In this document: positions 30,611-38,227 of the stretch, in pieces | Layout: the number at the start of each line of letters is the position of its first letter | Position numbering within the stretch: position 1 is the stretch's first letter | Virus record (IMG/VR): IMGVR_UViG_3300021959_003912 | Location: 1 to 47,051 of that record | Source: a virus | Strand: one strand, 5' to 3' | Length of the DNA: 47,051 nucleotides | Notes under the pieces: model-generated | What the model was told of the DNA's origin: nothing | The model's database searches: none | What the model saw: the letters and a program-made list of their open reading frames with translations, nothing else | Position numbers and translations under genes: made by a program

Positions 30611-32473
30611 ATGACATTTCCTGTATTTATAAAGGCTAGTCGGACCCGCTTATCTATCTCGAAAGAGATCAGAGAGGTTAACAGGCTGCGAACACGCTAT
30701 GAGAAGTCCATGACAAGCCGCCTAATGGGGGTTTTCAGGAAAGTGGGCCAAAGGGCTGCGGCTGAGTACGAGCAAACTGGGGGCTTTACAAACGCTATGA
30801 GGCCCATGAGGGGTGAACTAGAGCAAGTGTTTCGCGCTCACTACACCGCAGTCATCGAAAAATTTGCAGATCGGGTCTATGACAATCGTAAGCAAGAGCG
30901 GTTTTCTCAGTTCGTATTCCAGTATTACGAGCAATTTGCGGGGGAAAAGATCAGGGGTATCACGGCAACTACGGGTCGCCAGATACTACAGGCTATCAAG
31001 AGTGGAGAGAATGAGGGTGAGGGCGTTGATGCAATCGCCAAGCTGATCAAGCAAAAGACAGGGGGCGCGGTTGGTCGCGCAAGGGCGGCAACTATAGCGC
31101 GGACAGAAACCCATGCAGCGGCGTCCTACGCCACGCACACAGCGACAAAAGAACTGAACCTTCCAGCACAGCGCAAGCGCTGGGTAAGTGTCTCAGACGG
31201 GCGCACACGCGATCATCATGCGGCGGCTAATGGTCAGGAGGTTGGGATAGATGAGAAGTTCATTATTCGATTTAGGGGCGCAGAGATCGAAATGGAATAT
31301 CCTCATGATGGTTCTGGAGGCGCAGCGAACAACATCAACTGTCGCTGTCTGGCGCTGTATTTCACAGATGAGGATGCGCTATTTGATAGCTTTGGCGATG
31401 AGGCACCTACCCCTGTTGAGGTTCCAGATATTGAGGAAGTTCAACCACAACTGGACGAAATCCCTGCGACAGTAGTTGCGAATTTTGTTAGAGATAAGGC
31501 GGTAACGGCTGATACGTTGCCCGCAATCGGTAAGGCCAAGGCCACAAGAGATTTAGATGCAGCACTCAAGGCGGGACATATTGATGTAGAGTATGCGGAT
31601 GAATGGGACAATATAGGCACGAATTGGAGGGGAATTAGGTCAAGTTCTGATCTTGGTAAATCTGGTTTGCGCAGCTTTAGCCAAAGGGCGGTGGAAATGG
31701 TTAGCTATGTTCACACAGTGGAACTTTCTAAGTTAGCCCAGAAAGCGAATGTCCCAAATCTCAGACGAATACAGTCCGCAAGGTCCAAGAACATTAATGG
31801 ATCAATGGGCGGTGGGGTGATGAACCTACAGAAAGATGCGATTGAGGCATATGTCACTGTGGGGGTTCGCCGTAATATTGATGACATTTCAGCGGATATG
31901 ACCGAGGCTAGAAAGGCCAGAGGTGGACCAAAAGAGGACTTAGATGATTTCATGGAGGCTCAGCGCGAAGCGGGTGTGCGCTTCAGTGAGTACAGACAGA
32001 GTGAAGAATATGCGCGTTTATGGCGGGCCTATGAGATTTCTGATGATAATTATCAGGTGCTTTATAGGGAATACAAAGAAGCGCGGGACGCAGCAAACCG
32101 TGGGGCGGGGCTTATAGCCACATATAGAATTGGTGATGACATCAAGGATAGGCCGTGGTCTACAAAAGAATATTTCCCTGATGGATTGGATAAAGTTCGT
32201 TCGTTGATGTATCACGAATTTGGACACCACATTCATCAGATTAGGGGTCTTGATGCGGACTATGCGCCACTGACATCCCCTATTGAAAAGAGATTGGACG
32301 CGTTTTGGAAGTCAACCGCAAGATCGGAAAAAGAGCATTGGTCCCCAAGTACCTACGCCATGAGCAATGAAAAAGAATATTTCGTTGAGAGTTTGGTTAT
32401 GTATCTATTTGACCGAAAAGACATGATCCACCCACAGATGATAGAATTGATTGATGAGGTTCTAGGTGAATAA
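30611..32473 (+). CDS. MuF-type minor head protein fused to a zincin metalloprotease domain
   Basis: 620 residues. Residues about 20-255 match Mu F/SPP1 gp7 minor head proteins: ARTETHAAASYATHTATKEL, WVSVSDGRTRDHHAAANGQ, NNINCRCLALYF. A linker (about 260-340) is followed by a C-terminal domain with YHEFGHHIHQ, i.e. His535, Glu536, His539, and a likely third ligand Glu593 in EYFVES, the HExxH zincin arrangement. MuF proteins enter the capsid and can be ejected with DNA, so a virion-delivered protease is plausible. C-terminal enzyme or toxin domains on MuF proteins are known; activity here is untested. Confidence 0.75.
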   Translation: MTFPVFIKASRTRLSISKEIREVNRLRTRYEKSMTSRLMGVFRKVGQRAAAEYEQTGGFTNAMRPMRGELEQVFRAHYTAVIEKFADRVYDNRKQERFSQFVFQYYEQFAGEKIRGITATTGRQILQAIKSGENEGEGVDAIAKLIKQKTGGAVGRARAATIARTETHAAASYATHTATKELNLPAQRKRWVSVSDGRTRDHHAAANGQEVGIDEKFIIRFRGAEIEMEYPHDGSGGAANNINCRCLALYFTDEDALFDSFGDEAPTPVEVPDIEEVQPQLDEIPATVVANFVRDKAVTADTLPAIGKAKATRDLDAALKAGHIDVEYADEWDNIGTNWRGIRSSSDLGKSGLRSFSQRAVEMVSYVHTVELSKLAQKANVPNLRRIQSARSKNINGSMGGGVMNLQKDAIEAYVTVGVRRNIDDISADMTEARKARGGPKEDLDDFMEAQREAGVRFSEYRQSEEYARLWRAYEISDDNYQVLYREYKEARDAANRGAGLIATYRIGDDIKDRPWSTKEYFPDGLDKVRSLMYHEFGHHIHQIRGLDADYAPLTSPIEKRLDAFWKSTARSEKEHWSPSTYAMSNEKEYFVESLVMYLFDRKDMIHPQMIELIDEVLGE

Positions 32474-32645
32474 AGAACAGATAAAAGAAACTCTGCGTTC
32501 CCATGTCCAGTTATCGGACATCGAATATTTTCGTCTGAAAAATGCCATAGCTGATCTGGATGATGATGATGATTTAAAAATATCAGCATATGCCGCATTG
32601 GGCCAAATGGAGGCCGAGGGGCTTGCGCCAGACATCGCATACTAG
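32466..32645 (+). CDS. Small acidic protein (59 aa)
   Basis: GTG start inside the end of the MuF gene (overlap of eight bases) with GAGG upstream; TAG at 32643-32645. LKNAIADLDDDDDLKISAYAAL is a helix with five consecutive Asp. The product is acidic and compact, possibly a partner or inhibitor of the MuF-zincin encoded just before (context only). It fills the gap before the protease gene. Confidence 0.5.
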   Translation: MNKEQIKETLRSHVQLSDIEYFRLKNAIADLDDDDDLKISAYAALGQMEAEGLAPDIAY

Positions 32646-32708
32646 CCTTTGACCCAATATAGTGTTATATGCTAAGCTACATGCAAAATATGCTGTAGAG
32701 GTGCATAT

Positions 32709-33557
32709 ATGCCATTGCCAAAGCCTAGTTCGGGCGAAAGCAGAGATGATTTTGTTAGCCGCTGTATAGGCGATGACAAGGTAGCAAGTGAGTTCCCAGA
32801 TCAGGGCCAGAGGGTCGCGGTCTGCATTAGCCAATTCGAGGGCAGTAAAATGAGCGATGAACAGGTTGATCTACAGGATCAGGTCGAAGATCAAGAGCAT
32901 AAAGCGGAAACGCTAGACATAGCTTTTGAATATAAGGCGCATCATGACGAAGAAGAAAAGGGCGTGTTCACGGGATACGGCTCAATATTCGGCAATAAAG
33001 ACCTTGGGAATGACGTTGTTGTAGAGGGCGCTTTCGCAAAGTCGATTGGTAAGAAGGGCGCAAGGGCGGTAAAGATGCTATATCAGCACCGTCAAGATGA
33101 GCCGATTGGCGTCTTTGATGAGATCATAGAAGATCGCCGTGGCCTAAAGGTTAAAGGTCGCTTGGCAATGGGTACACAGCGCGGACGCGAAGTATATGAA
33201 CTAATGAAAATGGGTGCGCTTGATGGGCTGTCAATCGGCTATCGCGTAGACCCAAAAGGGGTTGATTATGATGAGAAGGGCAAGCGCCGTTATCTCAAAT
33301 CAGTTGACCTTATGGAGATTTCTGCCGTTACATTTCCAATGAACCCACGCGCACGGGTTCAGGCGGTGAAAGGGGCAGAACGCACCGTTCGTGAATGGGA
33401 GGAACTTCTGCGGGATGCAGGTAGCCTATCGCGTAACGAGGCAAAGGTTGCCGCATCAGCGGTCGCCGTGGCACTGGAACAGCGGGATGCTGTAAAAGAG
33501 GAAACGCCTGAAGTCCTTGATGCGCTTTCGCGCTTCACAAATATCCTTAAATCCTAA
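32709..33557 (+). CDS. HK97-family prohead protease (S78)
   Basis: 282 residues. The N-terminal about 45 residues (PLPKPSSGESRDDFVSRCIG, RVAVCISQF) are a short extra module often seen in phage head proteins. Then comes the protease: GVFTGYGSIFGNKDLGNDVV, His127 in YQHRQDEP, Ser175 in DGLSIGYRV and Glu203 in DLMEISAV, the likely catalytic residues. It cuts the capsid delta domain during maturation. The C-terminal end is helical. TTGACC at 32650 may mark a weak promoter; GAGGT precedes the ATG. Confidence 0.85.
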   Translation: MPLPKPSSGESRDDFVSRCIGDDKVASEFPDQGQRVAVCISQFEGSKMSDEQVDLQDQVEDQEHKAETLDIAFEYKAHHDEEEKGVFTGYGSIFGNKDLGNDVVVEGAFAKSIGKKGARAVKMLYQHRQDEPIGVFDEIIEDRRGLKVKGRLAMGTQRGREVYELMKMGALDGLSIGYRVDPKGVDYDEKGKRRYLKSVDLMEISAVTFPMNPRARVQAVKGAERTVREWEELLRDAGSLSRNEAKVAASAVAVALEQRDAVKEETPEVLDALSRFTNILKS

Positions 33558-33576
33558 TCAACGGAAGGAACTTCTC

Positions 33577-34800
33577 ATGTCAGAAGATCAAGTAAAAGTA
33601 GCCGTTGACGCGATGGCGACAGCTTTTGAAGAATTCAAATCTGTCAATGATGCGCGTCTAGCGGAAATCGAAAAGAAGGGTTCAGCGGACCCAGTAACAG
33701 AAGAAAAGTTGGCAAAGATCGAAGCGGACCTAGACCGTTTTGAGACAGTCAACCAGAAGCTACAGCAAGCCGAAGCAAAATCGGAACAAATGTCTGAAGC
33801 ACTTTCAAACATCGAAACAATGTTGAAGCGCCCAACTGCACAAGTTAAGCACGACGATATTGATTTTGCTGTAAAGGCTTGGGACAAGTGGTTGCGTAAA
33901 GGCGATCAAGGCTTGGACGAAATGGAAGCAAAAGCACTTACAGTTGGCACAGCGGCAACTGCGGGTAACTTGGCCCCTGCGGAATACGTCAATGAAATCA
34001 TCAAGATCATTGAAGAATTTTCACCAGTTCGTTCAGTAGCTCGCGTTCGTCAAACAACGAACAAAGAGATCGAAGTTCCACAGAAAACAGCCAACTTTGC
34101 TGCGGCATGGACTGCGGAAGGTGGATCGCGCACAGAGACAACTGGTTACACAACTGCGTTGAACACTATCCCAACACACGAACTATATGCCCTAGTGGAC
34201 ATTAGCTCTCAGTTGCTAGAGGATAGCGCGTTCGACATGGAAGCGGAAATGAACCTAGAGTTCGCAGAGCAATTCGCAAAAGCGGAAGGCAACGCATTCA
34301 TCGCGGGTAATGGCACAAACAAGCCAACAGGTATCACAAACGGTTCAACAGTTGGTTCAACAGCGGCGGCGGCTGCGGCAGCTATCGCAACTGATGACTT
34401 GATTAACTTGATGCACGATATCAAAACACCTTACATGTCTGGCGCAACATTTATGTTTAACCGTCAAACATTGGGTGAAATCCGCAAGTTGAAAGACACA
34501 GCGGGCCAGTACATCTTCCAAACTGGTTTCTCAGGTCAGTCAGGTGTTCCAAACTCAATCTTGGGTTCGCCATATGTTGAGGCACCTGATGTTGCAGACA
34601 TCGCAGCGGATGCAAAATCAGTGATCTACGGCGATTTCCGTCGCGGTTACATGATTGTGGACCGTGTAGCTCTATCAGTTCTACGCGACCCATACTCACA
34701 AGCATCATCTGGCAACGTGCGCTACATCGCCCGCCGCCGTGTTGGTGGTGAGGTTGTACTTGCTGAAGCAATGCGTGTTCTTACACACCCATCTTCATAA
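33577..34800 (+). CDS. Major capsid protein (HK97 fold)
   Basis: 407 residues from the ATG with AAGGAAC upstream; an upstream in-frame ATG at 33517 lies in the protease gene. Residues 1-115 are a charged coiled-coil delta/scaffold domain. The rest has HK97 landmarks: LAPAEYVNEIIKIIEEFSPV, TTNKEIEVPQKT, LVDISSQLLEDSAFDMEAEM, FIAGNGTNKPTGIT, SVIYGDFRRGYMIVDR. It forms the shell; the protease encoded just upstream removes the delta domain. It is followed by a GC hairpin, perhaps to raise its expression over downstream genes. Confidence 0.9.
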   Translation: MSEDQVKVAVDAMATAFEEFKSVNDARLAEIEKKGSADPVTEEKLAKIEADLDRFETVNQKLQQAEAKSEQMSEALSNIETMLKRPTAQVKHDDIDFAVKAWDKWLRKGDQGLDEMEAKALTVGTAATAGNLAPAEYVNEIIKIIEEFSPVRSVARVRQTTNKEIEVPQKTANFAAAWTAEGGSRTETTGYTTALNTIPTHELYALVDISSQLLEDSAFDMEAEMNLEFAEQFAKAEGNAFIAGNGTNKPTGITNGSTVGSTAAAAAAAIATDDLINLMHDIKTPYMSGATFMFNRQTLGEIRKLKDTAGQYIFQTGFSGQSGVPNSILGSPYVEAPDVADIAADAKSVIYGDFRRGYMIVDRVALSVLRDPYSQASSGNVRYIARRRVGGEVVLAEAMRVLTHPSS

Positions 34801-34814
34801 CACTCACGGAATGG

Positions 34815-34831
34815 GGGGCTATAGTGGCCCC
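34815..34831 (+). terminator. GC hairpin after the capsid gene
   Basis: GGGGC, seven-base loop, GCCCC, 15 bases after the capsid stop. No T run, so it may be a partial terminator or 3' stabiliser separating high capsid output from connector genes. An ATACCAAA element (34848-34855) overlaps the next ATG. Confidence 0.45.
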
Positions 34832-34854
34832 TCAACCACACAGGGATATACCAA

Positions 34855-35163
34855 ATGAAAATAATGATGACTAAATCAGCTAAAGGGATTTCACGCTCAG
34901 ATGGCGCAGCTACAATGGTATATGAGGCTGGTCGCGAATATGAGGGCAAAGAAGATTGGGAACTTAGAGTTTTAGGCGGCTTTGTTAGAATGGGCGTAGC
35001 AAACGAAATCGGCGGCAACGCTGGCCCCAAAGAGACAAAACGCGCCCGCAATGAAAAGGGTCAATTGATTGCGGATGATCCATCAACACCAGATGTTAAT
35101 GAAGCATGGGAAGGTGGAAAGCGCCCAGCAAAGCGCGGTAGACCCAAGAAAACAAAGGTATAG
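34855..35163 (+). CDS. Small head-region protein with basic tail
   Basis: 102 residues. N-terminal KSAKGISRSDGAATMVYEAG and VLGGFVRMGVANE strands, acidic linker, then a basic end (KRPAKRGRPKKTKV) that may contact DNA. Such genes are frequent between capsid and connector genes. No Shine-Dalgarno is seen apart from the overlapping ATACCAAA. Confidence 0.5.
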   Translation: MKIMMTKSAKGISRSDGAATMVYEAGREYEGKEDWELRVLGGFVRMGVANEIGGNAGPKETKRARNEKGQLIADDPSTPDVNEAWEGGKRPAKRGRPKKTKV

Positions 35164-35179
35164 ATTGGAGACATAGGCT

Positions 35180-35857
35180 ATGGCTGGTTTAGAAGTCGTT
35201 ACGGGGCCAACAATAGAGCCTATCACAATCAACACAATCAGAGATCATTTGCGGTTAGATGAGTTGGTCGATGACATCCAGATCAATGGATACATCATCG
35301 CAGCGCGTCAATGGGCCGAGAATTATACGGGTCGTTTCTTCATTCAACGCACTATGCGCCAATGGTACGACACTCACCCAGCGGGGTATGACAACCTTCA
35401 GGGGGGCATGATGACGGGGCATCAGTCCTACTTTAGCAATAGCCAAGTCTTAGAGGTTAATTCTACGCCAATCATATCAATTGATAGCATTAAGTATTAC
35501 AACGATGCTGGCACTGAAAGCACTTGGGACAGTACCAACTACTACACAGACATTGTTTCCGATATTGGCAAGATTGTCTTGAAAGATGGTGGTTCTTTCC
35601 CCACTGATTTGCGGAAGCAGAACGGTCTAGCAGTCAACTTTACAGCGGGGTATGGGGCGACAGCGGCTAGAGTTCCACAGGCTATCAAGGTGGCGATCAT
35701 GCAGTACATCACGTTTCTGTATGAGCATCGCGGAGACTTTGAGCGCTTCCCGCCACCACAGCCCCCAGCGGTACTTCGGACATTGCTTAGCCCGTACAGG
35801 GTAATGAGATTTGGGGCTAATCCTTTTGGTAATCTTGTGAGAAGTGGTGTTGCCTAA
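35180..35857 (+). CDS. Head-tail connector (gp6/QLRG-like)
   Basis: 225 residues. ITINTIRDHLRLDELVDDIQ and NGYIIAARQWAENYTGRFFI are the typical start of the HK97 gp6-type adaptor. The middle is beta (YNDAGTESTWDSTNYYTDIV), the end helical with AIKVAIMQYITFLYEHRGDF. It forms the ring under the portal. Order and overlaps with the next genes match other HK97-like phages. Confidence 0.8.
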   Translation: MAGLEVVTGPTIEPITINTIRDHLRLDELVDDIQINGYIIAARQWAENYTGRFFIQRTMRQWYDTHPAGYDNLQGGMMTGHQSYFSNSQVLEVNSTPIISIDSIKYYNDAGTESTWDSTNYYTDIVSDIGKIVLKDGGSFPTDLRKQNGLAVNFTAGYGATAARVPQAIKVAIMQYITFLYEHRGDFERFPPPQPPAVLRTLLSPYRVMRFGANPFGNLVRSGVA

Positions 35858-36204
35858 TGAAGATAGGGTCTATGCGCCATAGGATTACGATCCAAAGATA
35901 TAGTCCAACATATGATGATGCTGGCGGCTCTAGTATTGCTTGGAGCGATGTTTCGCAGATATATTCCCTTATACAGCCCTCAAAGGTCCAAGAAAGCCTA
36001 TTCAGTGAGCAGATGCGAGAGGTTACAACGCACCTGATTACCATACGTTACAGGGCAGATTTGACCCACAAGGACCGCTTGTTCCATAGCGTGACACGCG
36101 CTGGTACTACATTCACCCGCACCTTTGCAATCAAAGGCATTAAGGACGTAGAGAATAAGCACCGCTTTCTGCAAATCGCGGCAGAGGAAGGTGTTCCGAC
36201 ATGA
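35857..36204 (+). CDS. Head closure / head-tail joining protein
   Basis: 115 residues starting KIGSMRHRITIQRYSPTYDD, the hallmark of the SPP1 gp16/head-tail adaptor family. RADLTHKDRLFHS and TFAIKGIKDVENKHRFLQI complete a small beta barrel. It stops DNA leakage beneath the adaptor. Its ATG overlaps the previous stop. Confidence 0.8.
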   Translation: MKIGSMRHRITIQRYSPTYDDAGGSSIAWSDVSQIYSLIQPSKVQESLFSEQMREVTTHLITIRYRADLTHKDRLFHSVTRAGTTFTRTFAIKGIKDVENKHRFLQIAAEEGVPT

Positions 36205-36626
36205 CGATTAGGGCCAAGACAAAGCGTATATCAAAGCGGGGCGTTGTTCTTGGTAAGTATGATGCTCAATTGAAGCAGATTATTGCGGCTGGCGGTCAGA
36301 TGGTTATGAATGAAGCCAAGGCATCAATTCATGCGACAGGTTCTGCGGGTCGCACTTACCAGAAGTACAACCCTAATCGCGTACACACTGCATCATCTGC
36401 GGGCAACCCTCCAAATACTGATACAGGTTATTTGGCGAACAATATTTATTTGCAGATTGATGCGGATGGTTTAGGTGCGGATGTCGAGAGTAGAGCGGAT
36501 TATTCAGAGGCACTTGAGTTTGGTACAAGCAAAATGGAAGCGCGTCCGTTCCTTCAGCCCGCATTAGAAGCCAATCGTCGCAAAATCATACGCATGTTTG
36601 CACGGCTTAAATCCAGAGGTGTATGA
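36201..36626 (+). CDS. HK97 gp10-like neck / tail completion protein
   Basis: 141 residues. Basic start (IRAKTKRISKRGVVLGKYD), central GNPPNTDTGYLANNI and ALEFGTSKMEARPFLQPALEA, which is the diagnostic end motif of the HK97 gp10 family. Likely part of the neck that joins head and tail. ATGA overlap with the gene before. Confidence 0.8.
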   Translation: MTIRAKTKRISKRGVVLGKYDAQLKQIIAAGGQMVMNEAKASIHATGSAGRTYQKYNPNRVHTASSAGNPPNTDTGYLANNIYLQIDADGLGADVESRADYSEALEFGTSKMEARPFLQPALEANRRKIIRMFARLKSRGV

Positions 36627-37030
36627 TGGGCTTTCACTCTTTCGAATTACAAAAATCAATTTACAGCGCTTTGAACGGGAGCGTTACGGGAATAGATAGC
36701 GCAAGTGTGTCTGTCTATGATGATGTACCAGAAGGTACGAGCTATCCTTATGTGGTGATCGGTGAGGAGAGTACATCAAACAATGGCTCTAAAGACCTAG
36801 ATGGTTTGGAGCATACGATTACCATTCATGCATGGTCCCAATATCGCGGTAGACGCGAGATTAAAGAGATCATGGAAAGTGTCTATTCTTTGCTTCATAA
36901 TACTGCTATAACTATATCAGGTGCATCGCTGGTGAGCATACGACAAGAGTTTAGTACGACACTAGCGGAGAATGACGGAATAACGCGGCATGGGGTGATG
37001 AGATTTCGTGTCGTTGTGTTTGATAACTAA
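36623..37030 (+). CDS. Tail completion protein (DUF3168 / gp17-like)
   Basis: 135 residues. SFELQKSIYSALNGS, VYDDVPEGTSYPYVVIGEES, HTITIHAWSQYRGRREIKEI and the final GVMRFRVVVFD fit the DUF3168 family. It caps the top of the tail tube. ATGA overlap with the gene before. Confidence 0.8.
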   Translation: MMGFHSFELQKSIYSALNGSVTGIDSASVSVYDDVPEGTSYPYVVIGEESTSNNGSKDLDGLEHTITIHAWSQYRGRREIKEIMESVYSLLHNTAITISGASLVSIRQEFSTTLAENDGITRHGVMRFRVVVFDN

Positions 37031-37041
37031 GGAGTAATCAC

Positions 37042-37467
37042 ATGGCGGCTCAAAAAGGTTCAGCCCTCTTACTAAAAATCGGCGCAGACAACACCTCTGC
37101 GGCAGCTTCTGACACATACACTACAGTCGGTGGCTTGCGTTCAACATCAATCACTATGAACGATGAGGCGGTAGATGTTACTACCAAAGATAGTTCTGGT
37201 GTTCGCGCATTGCTTGCAAATGGCGGGGTTCAAACCTGTTCAATTTCTGGGAGCGGCGTATTTACAGATGCAGCATCAGAAACAACATTGCGTTCAGCGT
37301 TTGGCGCAAGTGACTTTCATAACTTCCAAATCATTGTCCCAGACTTCGGAACATACACAGGCGAGTTCATGGTTGCATCACTTGAGTATGCGGGTGAGTA
37401 CAACGGCGAAGTTACTTACTCTATCACACTAGAGAGTTCTGGCGCATTTACATTCGCAACAGTTTAA
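37042..37467 (+). CDS. Major tail tube protein
   Basis: 141 residues. AAQKGSALLLKIGADNTS, TTVGGLRSTSITMNDEAVDV, a TKDSSG turn, and EYAGEYNGEVTYSITLESSG match the TP901-1-type major tail protein. It polymerises into the tail tube around the tape measure. GGAG precedes the ATG. Confidence 0.85.
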   Translation: MAAQKGSALLLKIGADNTSAAASDTYTTVGGLRSTSITMNDEAVDVTTKDSSGVRALLANGGVQTCSISGSGVFTDAASETTLRSAFGASDFHNFQIIVPDFGTYTGEFMVASLEYAGEYNGEVTYSITLESSGAFTFATV

Positions 37468-37477
37468 GGATTAGAGC

Positions 37478-37738
37478 ATGGCTTGGGAAAAAGTACAGAT
37501 ACATCACAATGAGGTAATCTATCTAGGCCATGCTCAAGGTAATATGTTTTCTATTCCCTGCACCTCTGGCCTTGGCGTTGGTGACAGCTTCAAGGTTGGG
37601 GGTAAGGAATATGAAGTTACATCTACATTAGATGTGGCAGATCGTGGCGAAGTGCTACTTATAAACACAATGGAGGTCAGAGTTGACAAATCCAAAACGC
37701 GGAGAGTTCCGTCTAAGTCTGGGGAAGCAGACGTATAA
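37478..37738 (+). CDS. Small tail-region protein
   Basis: 86 residues, beta-rich: WEKVQIHHNEVIYLGHAQGN, GVGDSFKVGGKEYEVTSTL and VLLINTMEVRVDKSKTRR. It may be a small tail adaptor. It overlaps the chaperone gene by 56 bases. AGGA lies seven bases before the ATG. No family recognised. Confidence 0.5.
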   Translation: MAWEKVQIHHNEVIYLGHAQGNMFSIPCTSGLGVGDSFKVGGKEYEVTSTLDVADRGEVLLINTMEVRVDKSKTRRVPSKSGEADV

Positions 37739-38027
37739 TTGTAAACTAAACTTGGACACAATGATGCGCATTGAGCAAAATATAGGCGGGTCATTGTTAA
37801 AATTAGCAACCAAAATGCAAGAGGCTGATATTAGTGCTGCGCAAGTGGTTTCTATATTAACGCCTGTTATCCGTTCAAGCGGTAAAGACATAAAGGATAA
37901 CGATGTTAAAAAGTTGGTCTGGGATGCGGGTGTAACAGAAGGTGTTCGTGCTGTGGCTGAAATCATAGCTTTCATCGTAGGTGGCCCAGAGGAAGATGTT
38001 GAGGGAAACGAAGAAGTGACGGTGTAA
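37683..38027 (+). CDS. Tail assembly chaperone, GTA-gp10-like (frame 0)
   Basis: 114 residues from a TTG with GGAGGT upstream. GEFRLSLGKQTYNCKLNLDT, MMRIEQNIGGSLLKLATKM, LTPVIRSSGKDI and AEIIAFIVGGP match the GTA gp10/Phage_TAC_11 group. It chaperones the tape measure encoded immediately downstream. The frame ends at TAA 38025, but a slippery site shortly before it allows a longer product. Confidence 0.75.
   Translation: MTNPKRGEFRLSLGKQTYNCKLNLDTMMRIEQNIGGSLLKLATKMQEADISAAQVVSILTPVIRSSGKDIKDNDVKKLVWDAGVTEGVRAVAEIIAFIVGGPEEDVEGNEEVTV
38003..38009 (+). promoter_or_regulatory. -1 programmed ribosomal frameshift site GGGAAAC
   Basis: Heptamer G GGA AAC in the chaperone frame, a classical X XXY YYZ slippery sequence six codons before the frame-0 stop. 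In the -1 frame translation continues to 38224. The -1 frame has no usable start codon of its own. Confidence 0.8.
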
Positions 38028-38227
38028 AACTTGATGAATTTCCGTGGGATGATTGGTTACGATTAGGACTTGGTAAAATGCGAATGACCTCTGATGAGTT
38101 TTGGAATAGTTCGCTTACTGAATTCATAATGGCTATAGAGGGTTTTGCAGAGTTTCATTCGAGTGGTTCACCGTCACCGCTCACAAAGAATGAATTGGAT
38201 GACTTACGAGAAAGGTATCCTGATTAA
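38009..38227 (+). CDS. Tail assembly chaperone, -1 frame extension (GT-type)
   Basis: Read after slippage at 38003-38009, it gives 72 more codons, so the fusion is about 181 residues (frame-0 residues 1-109 plus these). DEFPWDDWLRLGLGKMRMTS then DEFWNSSLTEFIMAIEG is the signature of the second GTA-type chaperone (Phage_TAC_6-like), usually a separate gene. The TAA at 38225-38227 overlaps the tape measure ATG. As in lambda G/GT, a fixed ratio of short and long forms would be made. Confidence 0.78.
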   Translation, partial: RRSDGVKLDEFPWDDWLRLGLGKMRMTSDEFWNSSLTEFIMAIEGFAEFHSSGSPSPLTKNELDDLRERYPD

